Positions 25,540 to 36,317 of a stretch of DNA of 64,000 bases are shown piece by piece (position 1 is the first letter of the stretch; each line of letters starts with the position of its first letter). Where the stretch lies: the NCBI GenBank assembly GCA_008692225.1, contig VICG01000001.1, forward strand, positions 2,581,501 to 2,645,500. Reading direction: 5' to 3'. A model generated the notes under the pieces. It worked only from the letters and a program-made list of their open reading frames with translations, was not told the DNA's origin and did no database searches. Origin of the DNA: Monilinia fructicola. Lineage: Eukaryota; Ascomycota; Leotiomycetes; Helotiales; Sclerotiniaceae. Made by a program: the position numbers and the translations under genes.

Positions 25540-27304
25540 TTATTCAAGCAGCTGAAGCTCATCCTTTCTGTTCGGAGCAAAGTCATCCTTCCACAAATCC
25601 CATAGCCGCTCAAGCTCCGTCACATACTCCTCATGAACACGATCAATTTCCTTTTGCTCTGGGGCTTTGGACTGGACCACCTTGATTGGCCGTCCAACGA
25701 CGATATTCAATGGTCTGCGGTATGGCATGAGGCCGACATCGTAGTTGAAAACGCCCCTAGCATGGAAGAGAGGTATTGTGAAACCCATCAATTTCTTAAC
25801 GAGTAGTTGAAACTTGTGAATTCTTGGGTGTGTGAATCGGCTGAGAATTGATCATAAAGATCATTCTCGCCAAATGCAAGAACAGGAACCAGGTCTGCAC
25901 CAGTTCGGATAGCCATCTTGACAAAGCCCTTGCGACGCCTCAATACTAGCCTGAGACTGTAGGGTTGGGCATCCAGTGATTCCGCTGCACCTCCTACAAC
26001 GATAGTAATTGCGCGACCCATGCCCTCCTGGTTAAGATAGTTAGGATCTGGTCACGAAAATGATACTTTGAACATACCTTGTTTGGCCCGCCTTTGGAAA
26101 GTAGGTTCTCGCAAGATTCTTTGGATACAGATGCTAGACCCATCGCCAAAGCATATTCACGATACAGCGGTATTCTAAAGTTGGTATCCAATGTGAGAAG
26201 TGTATTCTTGATGCCTGGAAATAGCTGAGAAAAGCCAAGGGCTTCAGTCGCAAAGGCCGCAAATGCACCATGGGAGATGATACCATGTGGGTGATATCCA
26301 AATATGTATTTCCTCGTGGGTGGTAGCTCTTGAGTTCTGTGCAACCTGGCAGGAAAATAGGATGCAAACAAAGACCATACAGGTAGGGATCGGAAGAAGT
26401 TCGAACGATGGCTCAAAGTTCCGGATATTGAAGCCTTGGATGTGATGAGGTAAATCATGTATGGGATCAATATTGGCCAGAAAAGGGGTATCGCGCATAG
26501 AAAGAAGAACGTCGACACACAAATGGCAATGCAAAGTGTATGAAACAGCACTACTAAAGTTTGGAGCCTGCGTTGTAGTGGGATATTCATAGGGGCCCAT
26601 CGAATGCCACTCGTATGCCACCGTTGTCCAGCTTGCCTTCCACTAACCAGTGTTTCGTCTTTGCATTTTGGAGCCTCATCGTGGTCTCTTTCAATTTGTT
26701 TCTCATAATCTTTCGAGGGCTTCACACTGGTGAGCTTGCTTCCATTTCGTTCCCCTTGAATTTTCTCAAAGACGGCCGTGTTGTTCTCGTTGTCATTCTG
26801 GGTGTTGGACATTTTTTTGGTATTTAGATCGTGACCATTGTCATTCGTTCCATTGGATTTCTGCGAAGATCCTTTTCGCTGTCTGTGTCGAGGAGGGCTT
26901 TTCGGGGTATCATCGAGACCCTAGAATGTTAGTCTACATATCAAACATTGGACGCTCCTTCCAGCACAAACCGTAGCTGAGTATTCTCTCCTTGACTCCT
27001 GCCTGTCGATTGTTGGCCGATTTTCCTTGTTGTCGGCGGATTTCGCGGAATCGGTGCCATTCGTATGCACGATTCTTAGAACTGACACTTTATGTTTGGA
27101 ATCATTCCCACCCGAACCATTCACATTTGCATTGGTAGACTGCTTTTGTCCATTGACCTCCTCATTTTCTTTATTTTCATCAGGTCCGTCATGTAGAAAT
27201 TCTGGTGTTTCCTCGGCAGCATCGGCGTAACTTTTTGGTGGAAGGTTTAACTTTTCGCGTTCTTCTGGCAAAGCCGGTTCTGCTACTAATGTTGGTCCCG
27301 ACAT
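25540..27304 (-). CDS. dga1: Diacylglycerol O-acyltransferase DGAT2 (Dga1), with two frame breaks
   Basis: DGAT2 makes triacylglycerol from diacylglycerol and acyl-CoA at the ER and lipid droplet. Exon 1 (27304-26972) starts with MSGPTLVAEPALPEERE, the fungal N-terminal extension. Exon 2 (26922-26078) carries GLDDTPKSPPRHRQ, a charged linker, IRWAPMNIPLQRRLQTLVVL, two adjacent hydrophobic segments, the signature YIFGYHPHGIISHGAF, and SKESCENLLSKGGPNK. Exon 3 (from 26027) has EGMGRAITIVVGGAAESLDA, GFVKMAIRTGADLVPVLAFG and, in a shifted frame, GFTIPLFHARGVFNYDVGLM ending at 25540. Frame shifts occur at 26879-26882 (ctct) and 25828-25834 (gtgtgtg); deleting one dinucleotide from each restores the whole protein. 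All family motifs are present, so loss of function would be recent if real. Confidence 0.92.
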
Positions 27305-28739
27305 TGGAGATACAGTAGTAATAAAGGCACCGCGCCGCAAAGTGTAAAAATTATATTAGCTGGAGTAGATAGACAATGGAGTGAGTAAATTCCAAGGTGT
27401 TAAAAGGTGAAATCAATCGAATCGAATCAAATCAAATCAATCAAATTACGATACTACGATACTAGATATTGTAAATGAGACAAATGGATGAATGAGTTTA
27501 TCAATACGCGGGATGGTTTTTATGTTTGAAAATACAAGTAATTAACCTTAACGTGGAACTCTACGAAGAGAGTACCTACCCAGGCACTGTGTACATATTT
27601 CTACGTCTACACTATGACGTGCCTTGGAAGTCGGAATGGATGGATGGATGGATGGATGGATGGGTGGATGGATGGAAAGGAACGCTAAATTGCAAAGGGC
27701 TGGCCCCACCGATGGGATCTAATTAGTAAGTACCTAGGTGTTGGATAGGGTAGGTACAAGTACAGGTACGTACTACGTACTACGTAGGTAGGTATTAAGT
27801 ATCTACCTAGGTATTCTTATTAGCACTACCTAATAGGTACTGTACAATCGGTATCCATGGATATGAAGACTCATTGAAGAGTGTCTAGCCCTCATCTATC
27901 CATCCGTCCATCCATACCTAGGTAGTTATTAGTCAGCCATACTCAACTACTAATTACATATAAGTACAAATACGAGTACATATACATATATATATATACA
28001 TACCCGTGGACATTTTAAACCACCTACACCCGAGCTACTCATTAGTCCGCATAAACACAACTTCCAGAATACATTTCATAATTCACCTCATCATCAATGT
28101 TTAAACCGAGATTCAACAATGATCTTGTGTTTCGCGTCTACCTGGGCACACAGTCAAATGTTGATTCTTGACTTCCAACCTACTACTTACTTCACCGAGG
28201 CCCCAGCTATGTCTGATGGATCACTTCTGTAGTTTCTGCTATATTGAAGTACATTCAATCACTGAGGGTCATTCTAAACAAAAAACCTTCATCATTTATG
28301 CATCTCCATCCCACAGAGACACGTTGAAACCGTGAACCACTGCAATGCTGTCATTACAGCAAAAACTATAAATACATATCTCATTCATTCTCCAGCCCTC
28401 TTCCTTCCCCAAACCTCTCCCTACCTAAATATCTTCACCGTAAAAAAAAGAAGAAAAGAAAGAAACAGGTATACCAGCAGCGAGGGGAAGCTAGTAAAGT
28501 TCTATGGAAAAGTAGTGCACCTTTTTTTTGGAAAGTCCCTAGCGACACCTCAAATCAGAACGCCTCCTCCACTAAATGAAGTGAAATTCGTGCAAAGCTT
28601 CATAGACCAAGTAAAGCAAAGCAAAGCGTATCGTGACCCATTTTTGTTTTCGCTACTCAACGCCATGATATCTTTGTGTACCAGAAGTGATTTTGGTATA
28701 GAACAGCTGCCGTGTACTTGCGCCCTATGATGATTGTAG
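27305..28739. other. Intergenic region between DGAT2 and the C2H2 gene
   Basis: Holds the DGAT2 promoter and the downstream side of the zinc-finger gene. (GGAT)n lies at 27635-27675. Three TACCTAGGTA-type palindromes lie at 27731-27925 and an ATCCATGGAT near 27850. The open frame 28332-28730 has no recognisable domain. Confidence 0.5.
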
Positions 28740-30869
28740 TTATGATGTCTCCGATTGCTGACTTTGATTTTGAGAACTTAGTTGCCGACGAAGAGACACA
28801 AGCTCTTCTGACAGTTGATTCACCTTCTCATCCTGAGCCTTAATCTTTTCTTCCTGGCTTTTTTCCTTGGCTTCCATAGCGAGTACTTTATCAGAGAACA
28901 GCTTGAGCTTTTCTTCCAACGTATTAACATACGCCCAGACACCCGAGGCGCCAGATGCAAACAAATTATTGCTACTGTCACCACTGCCTTGATGGCTTGG
29001 TGGGCCTCGACTCTGAAGGGGATTGGAAGGTTGAAACAAAGAAGTTGGGGATGAGGATTGTTGTTGCTGAGAAGCTTGCTGGCCATTTCCAGGGCTCTGT
29101 TGGTTAGTCAATTGACTCGTTAGAGTAAATCTTGTATCAGGAGGGGCTAGACCAGCCAGAGCTGGAAGTTTTGGCCCCTGTGCGCTGTGTGGCGACGGTA
29201 GAGACATTCCAGGTGGTGGACTCCTTCCCGATTGATGACGGCCGAAATGTTGTTGCTGGAACTGAGTGGTCAGACTAGGGGATCGTTGTCTAGTGATTGA
29301 GGTGGAGTCATGACCAAGCTGGTGTGAATGCATGGCTGCCGGACTGAGCGGTTTGGGACTCTCCGTCATACCACTTTGGGAGAACATTGAACCACTCGTG
29401 CTGAGTGGCATTGATGATAAACTATTATTCGGCGTGTGGACGCTGATAACGTTGTTCTGCATGCTAGGGGATGTAGCCGAACTAGAAGACCCCACACGCT
29501 CCGTACCTGGAGGATAAAGTCCAGTGGGAGGATTCGGTCTTGGGCCAGCAGGGGGGTAGGTGCTTGGAGTACGCGAGTGTGAAGGATAATTATCCTGACT
29601 CCCAGAACTACCAGCGACATGCTGTGCTTTGATACTGGGCAGGCTAAACCTTCGGCCGTCTTCCTCGGACATCTCTACTTCGCTGGGATGGGGGTTACCA
29701 TTCGTATACATTATCCCATCCATTCCATTCTCATCGACTTCTCCCACATTCGACCCGTCGAATTCTTCGTCTCCGCCAAAACTTCCCATGCTCGCCCTCC
29801 TTCCGGCACACCCGCCAAGGCCTTTGCTATGACGAGCAAGTGCATCCCCACGCGCGAATTTTCGATCACATTTTGGGCAAATATGAGGGCGCTCCCCTGT
29901 ATGTAGCTTCATGTGGCGTTTCAAGTCGTGTAACCTACGGAACCTCATTTGACAGGTCTGGCACACGTAGGGTTTTTCTTGACTATGCGTTAGGAGATGA
30001 CTTTTCAAATTATGGTGCCGAGTAAACTCAGTTTCGCAGTAAGGGCATTTATGTTTCTTTTGGGAAGGAGACCTTGGCGCAAGTTGAACGTTGTGATTAG
30101 GCATAGGCAAGCTCATCCCTCGCGCGGGATATTGCGATGGGTCTACTTGTGCCAAATTGCCTGGGAATGACATTGATTTGTTTGAGGTCTGCTCATCCAT
30201 GGCGGCTTGAAGTTGATTGATACCTGATCGCGCATCTCGGTTCTCAGATTCTAGAGTGTTTGTTATGGTACCAGGACTAGCCACAACTGTAGGACTCGCA
30301 GTGGCAGTGTGTGCTGTACTGCCCAAGCTTGCAAGGCTTGTCACGCTAGCTGGGCTTGTTTCGGGCCTTTCATCAAATGCCATAGTCGTCGGTATCGTGA
30401 ATGCACTCGCAGCTGCAGACATGCCTTCACTTATAGCCGCGGTAGTGACGGGAGCGTCTTGCGGTCTGCTCATGCTAACTCCTCCTCCGGCCAAGAGAGA
30501 CGTGATGGCCTCATGACCAGGGTTCTTGCTCATGGCACCGGATTGGCTTTTTTGCGCTTCTTCTCTTTTTCGTCGTTCGTCCTCGAATGCCGCTGCGCCA
30601 GTGAGTGGTACGGCAGGAAATATGGGAGAGAAAGTGCCGCCGAATCGCTGTGCTTTTGCAGGCGAAACAACCAGCCCCGCGTTCGCGATTGATGTAAGAT
30701 TTGTCGGAGGATCTGTTTGATCTGGCCGACTGCGTTTCAAGGATTTTGCTCTGGTATTATCAGATTCGGGGTGGTTTGAGGTTGTAGAGGCAGACTTGGT
30801 GGCGGGGTTTGATAACTTTGCGGTAAAGACTGGTACGGTCGCGGAAATTGTTTCTTGCTCTGAGGCCAT
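28740..30869 (-). CDS. C2H2 zinc-finger transcription factor
   Basis: A single uninterrupted 709-residue frame. The N-terminal 270 residues are Ser/Thr/Pro/Ala-rich. Three tandem fingers lie at about 273-360: KCPYCETEFTRHHNLKSHLL, VCQTCQMRFRRLHDLKRHMK and ICPKCDRKFARGDALARHSK. The last ends with a Cys (KGLGGC) and so is C2HC-like. An acidic patch and long Ser/Pro/Gln-rich tracts follow. A heptad-like segment at about 648-700 (TLEEKLKLFSDKVLAMEAKE) may dimerise. Linkers TGERPH and SQEKPY are typical of DNA-binding fingers. This arrangement is shared with a conserved ascomycete C2H2 factor of uncertain naming, so I give no symbol. The frame is intact. Confidence 0.88.
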   Translation of the reverse strand: MASEQETISATVPVFTAKLSNPATKSASTTSNHPESDNTRAKSLKRSRPDQTDPPTNLTSIANAGLVVSPAKAQRFGGTFSPIFPAVPLTGAAAFEDERRKREEAQKSQSGAMSKNPGHEAITSLLAGGGVSMSRPQDAPVTTAAISEGMSAAASAFTIPTTMAFDERPETSPASVTSLASLGSTAHTATASPTVVASPGTITNTLESENRDARSGINQLQAAMDEQTSNKSMSFPGNLAQVDPSQYPARGMSLPMPNHNVQLAPRSPSQKKHKCPYCETEFTRHHNLKSHLLTHSQEKPYVCQTCQMRFRRLHDLKRHMKLHTGERPHICPKCDRKFARGDALARHSKGLGGCAGRRASMGSFGGDEEFDGSNVGEVDENGMDGIMYTNGNPHPSEVEMSEEDGRRFSLPSIKAQHVAGSSGSQDNYPSHSRTPSTYPPAGPRPNPPTGLYPPGTERVGSSSSATSPSMQNNVISVHTPNNSLSSMPLSTSGSMFSQSGMTESPKPLSPAAMHSHQLGHDSTSITRQRSPSLTTQFQQQHFGRHQSGRSPPPGMSLPSPHSAQGPKLPALAGLAPPDTRFTLTSQLTNQQSPGNGQQASQQQQSSSPTSLFQPSNPLQSRGPPSHQGSGDSSNNLFASGASGVWAYVNTLEEKLKLFSDKVLAMEAKEKSQEEKIKAQDEKVNQLSEELVSLRRQLSSQNQSQQSETS

Positions 30870-31808
30870 GGACTCGATATATGATAATGGGTCAAAAGGT
30901 GATCCTTGGATTCACTGGTCTATAGACTGCGGTCTTAATGAAACTTATGATCTCAACAAGCACTCATGCCGAGTCTTCCTCACTGCTGGATCGTAGATTG
31001 GTGCGAGGCTGGTACTTCTACTTGATCATAAGGCTTTCTGGGGAGCATTAGAATCATATCACTTCACGATTTTGCAATTGATCTGATAAACCTACAAGAT
31101 TTGCGATTCAGATATATATTGAATCAAGTTATATTGGATGTAATGCAAACGAAGTCAAGTGAAGTAATTATCCAGGGCTGCGACCTCGCTGAACATAATC
31201 AGACAGGCTGGATAACATTCAAGTTAATAAAGATAAAAGGCTATGGATGATATTTCAAACCGTTCAAAATATAGAGAAGTGATAAGGTAGAATGGATACT
31301 AGATTAATTGCGAAAATGAAAATGTATTGCGGGTCACTAGGAGCGGCGAGCTTTCCAGCACACAATGCAATGGATTTGATAAGATGAACGAGACAAGAGT
31401 AGGTAGAAGAGTGAGTTCTGGGTAGAAAATGAAGCTGAAGGTTGATTGCGCCTCAATGGAACTTCCAGTTAGCGCCACTTTTGCGATCAAAGTCTCTTTC
31501 AAGGCATATTAGTTAGTCCTTCCGGTTAGCTTACCTATCCGTCTACCAGGAATATACGGTGGATGAATATTCTTCTTCTTATTCTTCTTATTCTTATTCT
31601 TCTACTTCTTATTATTCTTGGTAATCTCAAGATTGGAATCTTTACTTGATTCTTTTTTGCTTCCCTTCCTCTCTCTGTTCTCCAACTGTTGCGACAATAC
31701 CATTAGTCACATTTTTGATGATGCTCATGTTATCAAGTACGTCCACGGGTATTGTTATTTCTAAATTATATGGTACTAATGAGGTAGATAGCTATAATAT
31801 ATATGTAT

Positions 31809-31841
<33 letters not shown>

Positions 31842-33958
31842 CCTAGTATATATTCTCTTCTATTTTATATCAAGTACCTACCTACCTACCTACCTAAATA
31901 GTCAGTCGGATTAGGTAATATATCACCAGGTTGCAGGTTGCAGATTATTCTTACTCTTTCATAACAGCTGACAATCAATATACATACCCGTGAGTATGTG
32001 AATATGCGCAGGTGTACCTAGTAATCATGGATACATCAAGCGACTTATTAGCTAGTCAATCTAGTTAGTATATACTAGGTACATAATACATGTATATAAA
32101 TTTTAAGGTTCTATCAATTACAAAGGTCTAACGTTCTGAGGGGTATCTTCTGTGTATTCCCTTCTGTGGCTTTGAATCTGTCCAAGGTTTGTGTGTTTCG
32201 TTTGAAAAGCTTCTAGCGTCTGGTTTGGCGTATGGATGGATGTCAACACAAGACAGTACAGCATCTGTTTCGTGCGTCGATGTCACTAAGAAAGCAACTT
32301 GCCCAAGGCAACTAGCTGCTGGCTAATTCGGTAAAAACGCATCGAGCAGCCACTGTTTTCAGGTCCGAGGAGTATTGGTTTTCGCTATTGAAATTTCTCA
32401 GGGTTTGCTGTCTACCTACCGTTTTATTGTACTTCTTCTTCCTCTTTTTCCTCTTCTCCCTCTTCTTCTTCCTCTTTTCATCTCTTCTCTCCACTGTCCC
32501 ACATTGAAGACATCCATGGATGGTTATTGGCCTATTGGTCAAGGCTTCATCCATCCATCCATCCATCAGCTGCTCACTCATGGATTGAGTCTTCATATTA
32601 GCAAGTCACCCTGTCTTAATAATCTACCTACTCCGTAGATGGTAAGGCCAAAACGAGGTCCAATCTAGGAGGGGCACATAGACCTACCCAACTGGGGACT
32701 TTTTGGATGTGTTGCTCATGTTCCTTTCTTGGCTTCCTCAGCCACAAGACTTCTTTTCTTCTCCATTTTTTTTCGTTCGGAACGCTCGCTCGAGACACTG
32801 CACGCACACGCGGGAAAAAAGACCCGAAGCGATCCCTAGAGTTATTTGTCTTTAGTGCTCACTACCTCATCTGCGTTTACAAAAAACTTACTCATATGAT
32901 GGCGATAATATCAAGGAACCGATGCAAATGAGCCACTAGATGATTGGCGTAGTCCATGCCAATGAAATTCAGCCACGGCTGACGGTACGACCACTCCAGC
33001 CAATGGATCCACGCTCTTTCCTCGCCACTATTTTGGTGACGATTTTTGCCTTAGGCTTGGAACTACACACTACATCTCAAGGTCTTCCAAGATTGACATG
33101 ACGTCGTCCAAAGGAGATCCCTTCGATGTCGATTTCGATAACCCGGGGCATCCGTTCCACCTCCTCTAGGAAATCGACCAAGTTGATGGTAATCTCCTGT
33201 AGAAATGGAGATAGGTCGAGGAGAGAATGATTTTAAGGCTTCACGGATCGTTCTAGATCATTGCCTTAACTCTGTCTTGTTACCAGCCACACAATATTCC
33301 GGTTTCTGTCTAGAGATGACATAGTTTCATAGTTACCCGTCCCACTGAATGCGGCTGTACAGGAGCACGGCTTTCCTGCTTGTCCTATGATGGTATATCC
33401 TGCAGGTGATCTTTGAGCTCCAATTAAGTTCAGAGCCCTGCTTAGTTCATGAGTTTACAGCGATATCACATGACGTGTCTCTTGTGCTTTCGGTCACTGA
33501 AAACGTGTGAGGCTGATTCATTTACATTTGCTGTTTTTATTTACTTTTCACATAGCTTAGTCGAGGGCTAAAGTTAACGCAATGGATATCAGAAAACGAC
33601 GGAGCAAGGTGAAAATAGAAAGGGGTTTAAAGTATAAGAAGCGAAGTTAAAAAATCATGGTGTGAACCATCAGCTAATTCAATTGGGACAAAAATACACT
33701 ACATTGCGTCACCTCGGTTTAAACATGAGAAATCGATTGAAACTGGTGATCTACAGATTCTAGAAGATGCTAGGAGTGTACTTCCTTCTCTAGGTAGGGT
33801 TGGAACTTTTGGCCGCTCATGAGTACAATGCCAAGGGAGAAAGTCATGTTATGGAATGTTAGATATGAAGAAGGCGTTTGGGAGTTGGTTGTTCTTTAAT
33901 GCCATTTAAGCATTTCAGAATGTGCTTCACCAAAAGGCTGCGCTTTAGAAACCCAGTG
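30870..33958. other. 3.1-kb intergenic region
   Basis: No supported gene. Contains TTCTTATTC repeats near 31570-31610, (CA)n at 31807-31829, a pyrimidine-rich TTCCTC tract at 32420-32480, an ATCCATGGAT copy near 32513, and ordinary-looking but stop-rich sequence at 32950-33850. Confidence 0.5.
31807..31829. repeat. (CA)n/(TA)n compound microsatellite
   Basis: Eleven or so AC dinucleotides followed by TA dinucleotides, seen directly. Confidence 0.85.
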
Positions 33959-34781
33959 CTAGTTTGGAACCTCATTTGTCGCTTCTCCAATATCCTCTTC
34001 AACCTCTTTGGGGTAGTCATCAATGGTCATCCCAAAAACCCCCTTCGGACTCTTGCCTAGCCCTCCACCTCTTGATTGAGTAACCTCCCATTCCACAAGT
34101 TCAGCATTTGCTTGTCCATCGCCATCAGCAAAGTCGAAAATCCTGTAGTCGGCATTCGCGTAGTGCCTGTAGCTAATGCAGGTTCTGAGGAATGCCGAAT
34201 GGGTGACAACGGCGATTACCTTCTCTGGGCGTTGTTGTAACCATTTCCTAGCTGTAATTCCTCGCTCAGTCAAGGCAGTCTTCGAATACCCATAGATGCC
34301 AGACTTCTCTGGAAACAATGGATCAACATTTGACCAGTCAAATTGTGGCCACTCCTTCGCCATGAGTTCAATGGGCGTTCCTGTATCACATGGCTTGTCT
34401 GAGTTCTCTTGCCATTCAGGTCGGAGTATAACGGGAACACCACGCTTGATCAGCCAGCCCAGGCCTTGCTGCGCTGTCTGTAGAGTTCGTCTCATGGGGC
34501 TCACCACAATCAGGTCGATTTTCTGAGCAAGCGGGACCTCGTTCTCGAGAAATCTAGCTAATTCATCACATTGTGTTCCAAAGCCAAGGTCGGTCAAAGC
34601 CGGGTCATGTAGCTGATAGTTGCGTGCCCTGAAAAATCAGTTCAGGTCACAAATAATATTGCGGGATGACTTATGAGACACATCTTGTGCAACGTTAGTC
34701 AGAACTCATATTGGAAGTGTGTCTTCTTGACTAACTGTGGAGAGCTTGTGCGTGTCTAATCAGAATGATTGTTGGAGGCAT
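33959..34781 (-). CDS. Phosphoglycerate-mutase-like histidine phosphatase
   Basis: Member of the histidine phosphatase superfamily; the physiological substrate of these small fungal enzymes is not known. Exon 1 starts at ATG 34781 and encodes MPPTIILIRHAQALH, containing the catalytic Arg-His pair (RHG motif, here RHA). A 107-bp GT-AG intron (34735-34629) follows. Exon 2 has NYQLHDPALTDLGFGTQC, VVSPMRRTLQTA, and the second catalytic His in VIAVVTHSAFLRTC, with the stop at 33959. Joining the obvious donor and acceptor leaves exon 2 one base out of frame, so either a base is missing near the junction or the splice sites differ. The 5' end is divergent from the STK19 homologue, 366 bp away. Confidence 0.82.
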
Positions 34782-35147
34782 CTTTGGACAGCCAAACTGC
34801 GTCGGGCAGATTTTGTCGGGAAATGGTACACAAATGAACTGGAACTGGGAGCCCAAGCTTCCGAGGAACAAACAGATGACAGCCAAGCTTGGATAAGCTC
34901 TTGCAGAATATCAAACGACGTGTAAACAAGGGAAGAAGGATGTATCTTGGATAACCTGACTCTTTAGCAGGTGTACCAGGTAACTTTCAGAACTATAAGT
35001 TATTAGTAATCCATATCGGTCAATCTTATCCCGACTACCGATGGCTAACCGATAAGGATAGGCAGAAGCAGGGAGGTGGCTCTTGGAAGCAGTGGCAGTT
35101 GACTCCTTGTCGACCTCACAACTACACCCTGAATTTGATCCATTGCC
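34782..35147. promoter_or_regulatory. Shared upstream region of divergent phosphatase and STK19 genes
   Basis: 366 bp between the two start codons must hold both promoters. No clear TATA box or named site was seen. Confidence 0.5.
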
Positions 35148-36317
35148 ATGAGTTTGTATAGATCTACTGCCCTCTCTAGTCGAACCAAAAAGTCTGCTCC
35201 CTCATTGAAGCGAGCTTCCTCGCCCTTCTCTTCCCACCCCAAACGAAAACCCAGACAACGATCGAAATCGCAACCAGAATGTGATGATGATGAAGAGCAG
35301 GACTTTTTCGACGATAAGCTTGATGATATAGGTCCTGCCAAAGCTGTTTTAACCGATCTCAACTTGCGGGATGTTGCGCAAGCTATTAAATATATCAGGG
35401 GTAGAATGTGGAGTGGGATACTAGAGCGGAGGACTGGGATGAGCTCAATACGAATCGCGGAAGTCCTCAATTATCGAGATTCATTACCGCCTATAGTTAC
35501 CGTCTCACATGTTCAAGTCTTGTTAAGCTCACCCACTGCCGTCGAACGAGAGATTGTAGAATTGGTACACAGAGGGGCGATGAGAAAAGTGATCATAGGT
35601 GGAAGAGGGGGCCATGGGGAAGCTTTAATATTGGTGAAAGATTTAGAAAACATGATAGAGAAGAGCAACTTGAAGGCTTCCTTTAAAGAAGAGTTCAAGA
35701 AATCGCTGCAGCAAAACCCCACAGCGCTAAATTTTTCTAGGTCCCGATTCACAGATGAAGATGCCCAAGCACTTATACATGCTGGCTTTCTTACCTCGTC
35801 AACTACAAATTATACAGCCACAGATCACTTTTCAAGGCTAGGCGATGGTTCAAGGGGGACCCTAACTTCGTTGAATAGCATCTCCAAAGCTGCGTCTGGT
35901 TCACTGGAAGCTATCGGTGGCGAGGGAGTGGTTCATGCTTCTGGTGGAAGCGGAGGCGGCGCTCAATTGGCGGGGAACGGTGACTTTTCCCTTTCCCTTC
36001 CTGCAACAGGGCAATTCCTAAAGTTGTTGAGTAATGCCCGTCTTCATCTTGTATTCTTGTTGTCGAAATCAAAGTTTCGTGAAGCACCCGAATCTCTTCT
36101 GCGACAACGCTGGGATGGAGGAATCGAAGCAGACGATGGAGCGAGTGCGGCCAAAATGAGTCGAGGGGAATTCTCCGGTGTTCTTCCTGGAAAAACTAGA
36201 AAATGGAAACATTATTACGGGATCTCATTCGAGTGGATATTGGCAGAGTGTGTCGGCGCAGGGTTGGTCGAAGTCTTTGATACCAGGAGCGTTGGGAGAG
36301 GCATTCGTGCATTATAA
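35148..36317 (+). CDS. STK19 family protein
   Basis: Homologue of the metazoan protein long called serine/threonine kinase 19, now regarded as a winged-helix DNA-binding protein; human STK19 acts in transcription-coupled repair. The 389-residue frame has no intron and is intact. The N-terminus is basic and Ser-rich (KRKPRQRSKSQ) with an acidic patch DDDEEQDFFDD at about 45-55. The conserved domain starts near residue 75 (LNLRDVAQAIKYIRGRM) and includes VTVSHVQVLLSSPTAVEREI, LVHRGAMRKVIIGGRG, ALIHAGFLTS, and a C-terminal KHYYGISFEWILAECVGAGL. A Gly/Ser-rich insert lies at about 240-280. No protein-kinase motifs (no HRD or DFG) are visible. Confidence 0.85.
   Translation: MSLYRSTALSSRTKKSAPSLKRASSPFSSHPKRKPRQRSKSQPECDDDEEQDFFDDKLDDIGPAKAVLTDLNLRDVAQAIKYIRGRMWSGILERRTGMSSIRIAEVLNYRDSLPPIVTVSHVQVLLSSPTAVEREIVELVHRGAMRKVIIGGRGGHGEALILVKDLENMIEKSNLKASFKEEFKKSLQQNPTALNFSRSRFTDEDAQALIHAGFLTSSTTNYTATDHFSRLGDGSRGTLTSLNSISKAASGSLEAIGGEGVVHASGGSGGGAQLAGNGDFSLSLPATGQFLKLLSNARLHLVFLLSKSKFREAPESLLRQRWDGGIEADDGASAAKMSRGEFSGVLPGKTRKWKHYYGISFEWILAECVGAGLVEVFDTRSVGRGIRAL

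Noticed and set aside
28332..28730. 132-residue open frame downstream of the zinc-finger gene
   Set aside because: No domain; it probably lies in the 3' region of the opposite gene.
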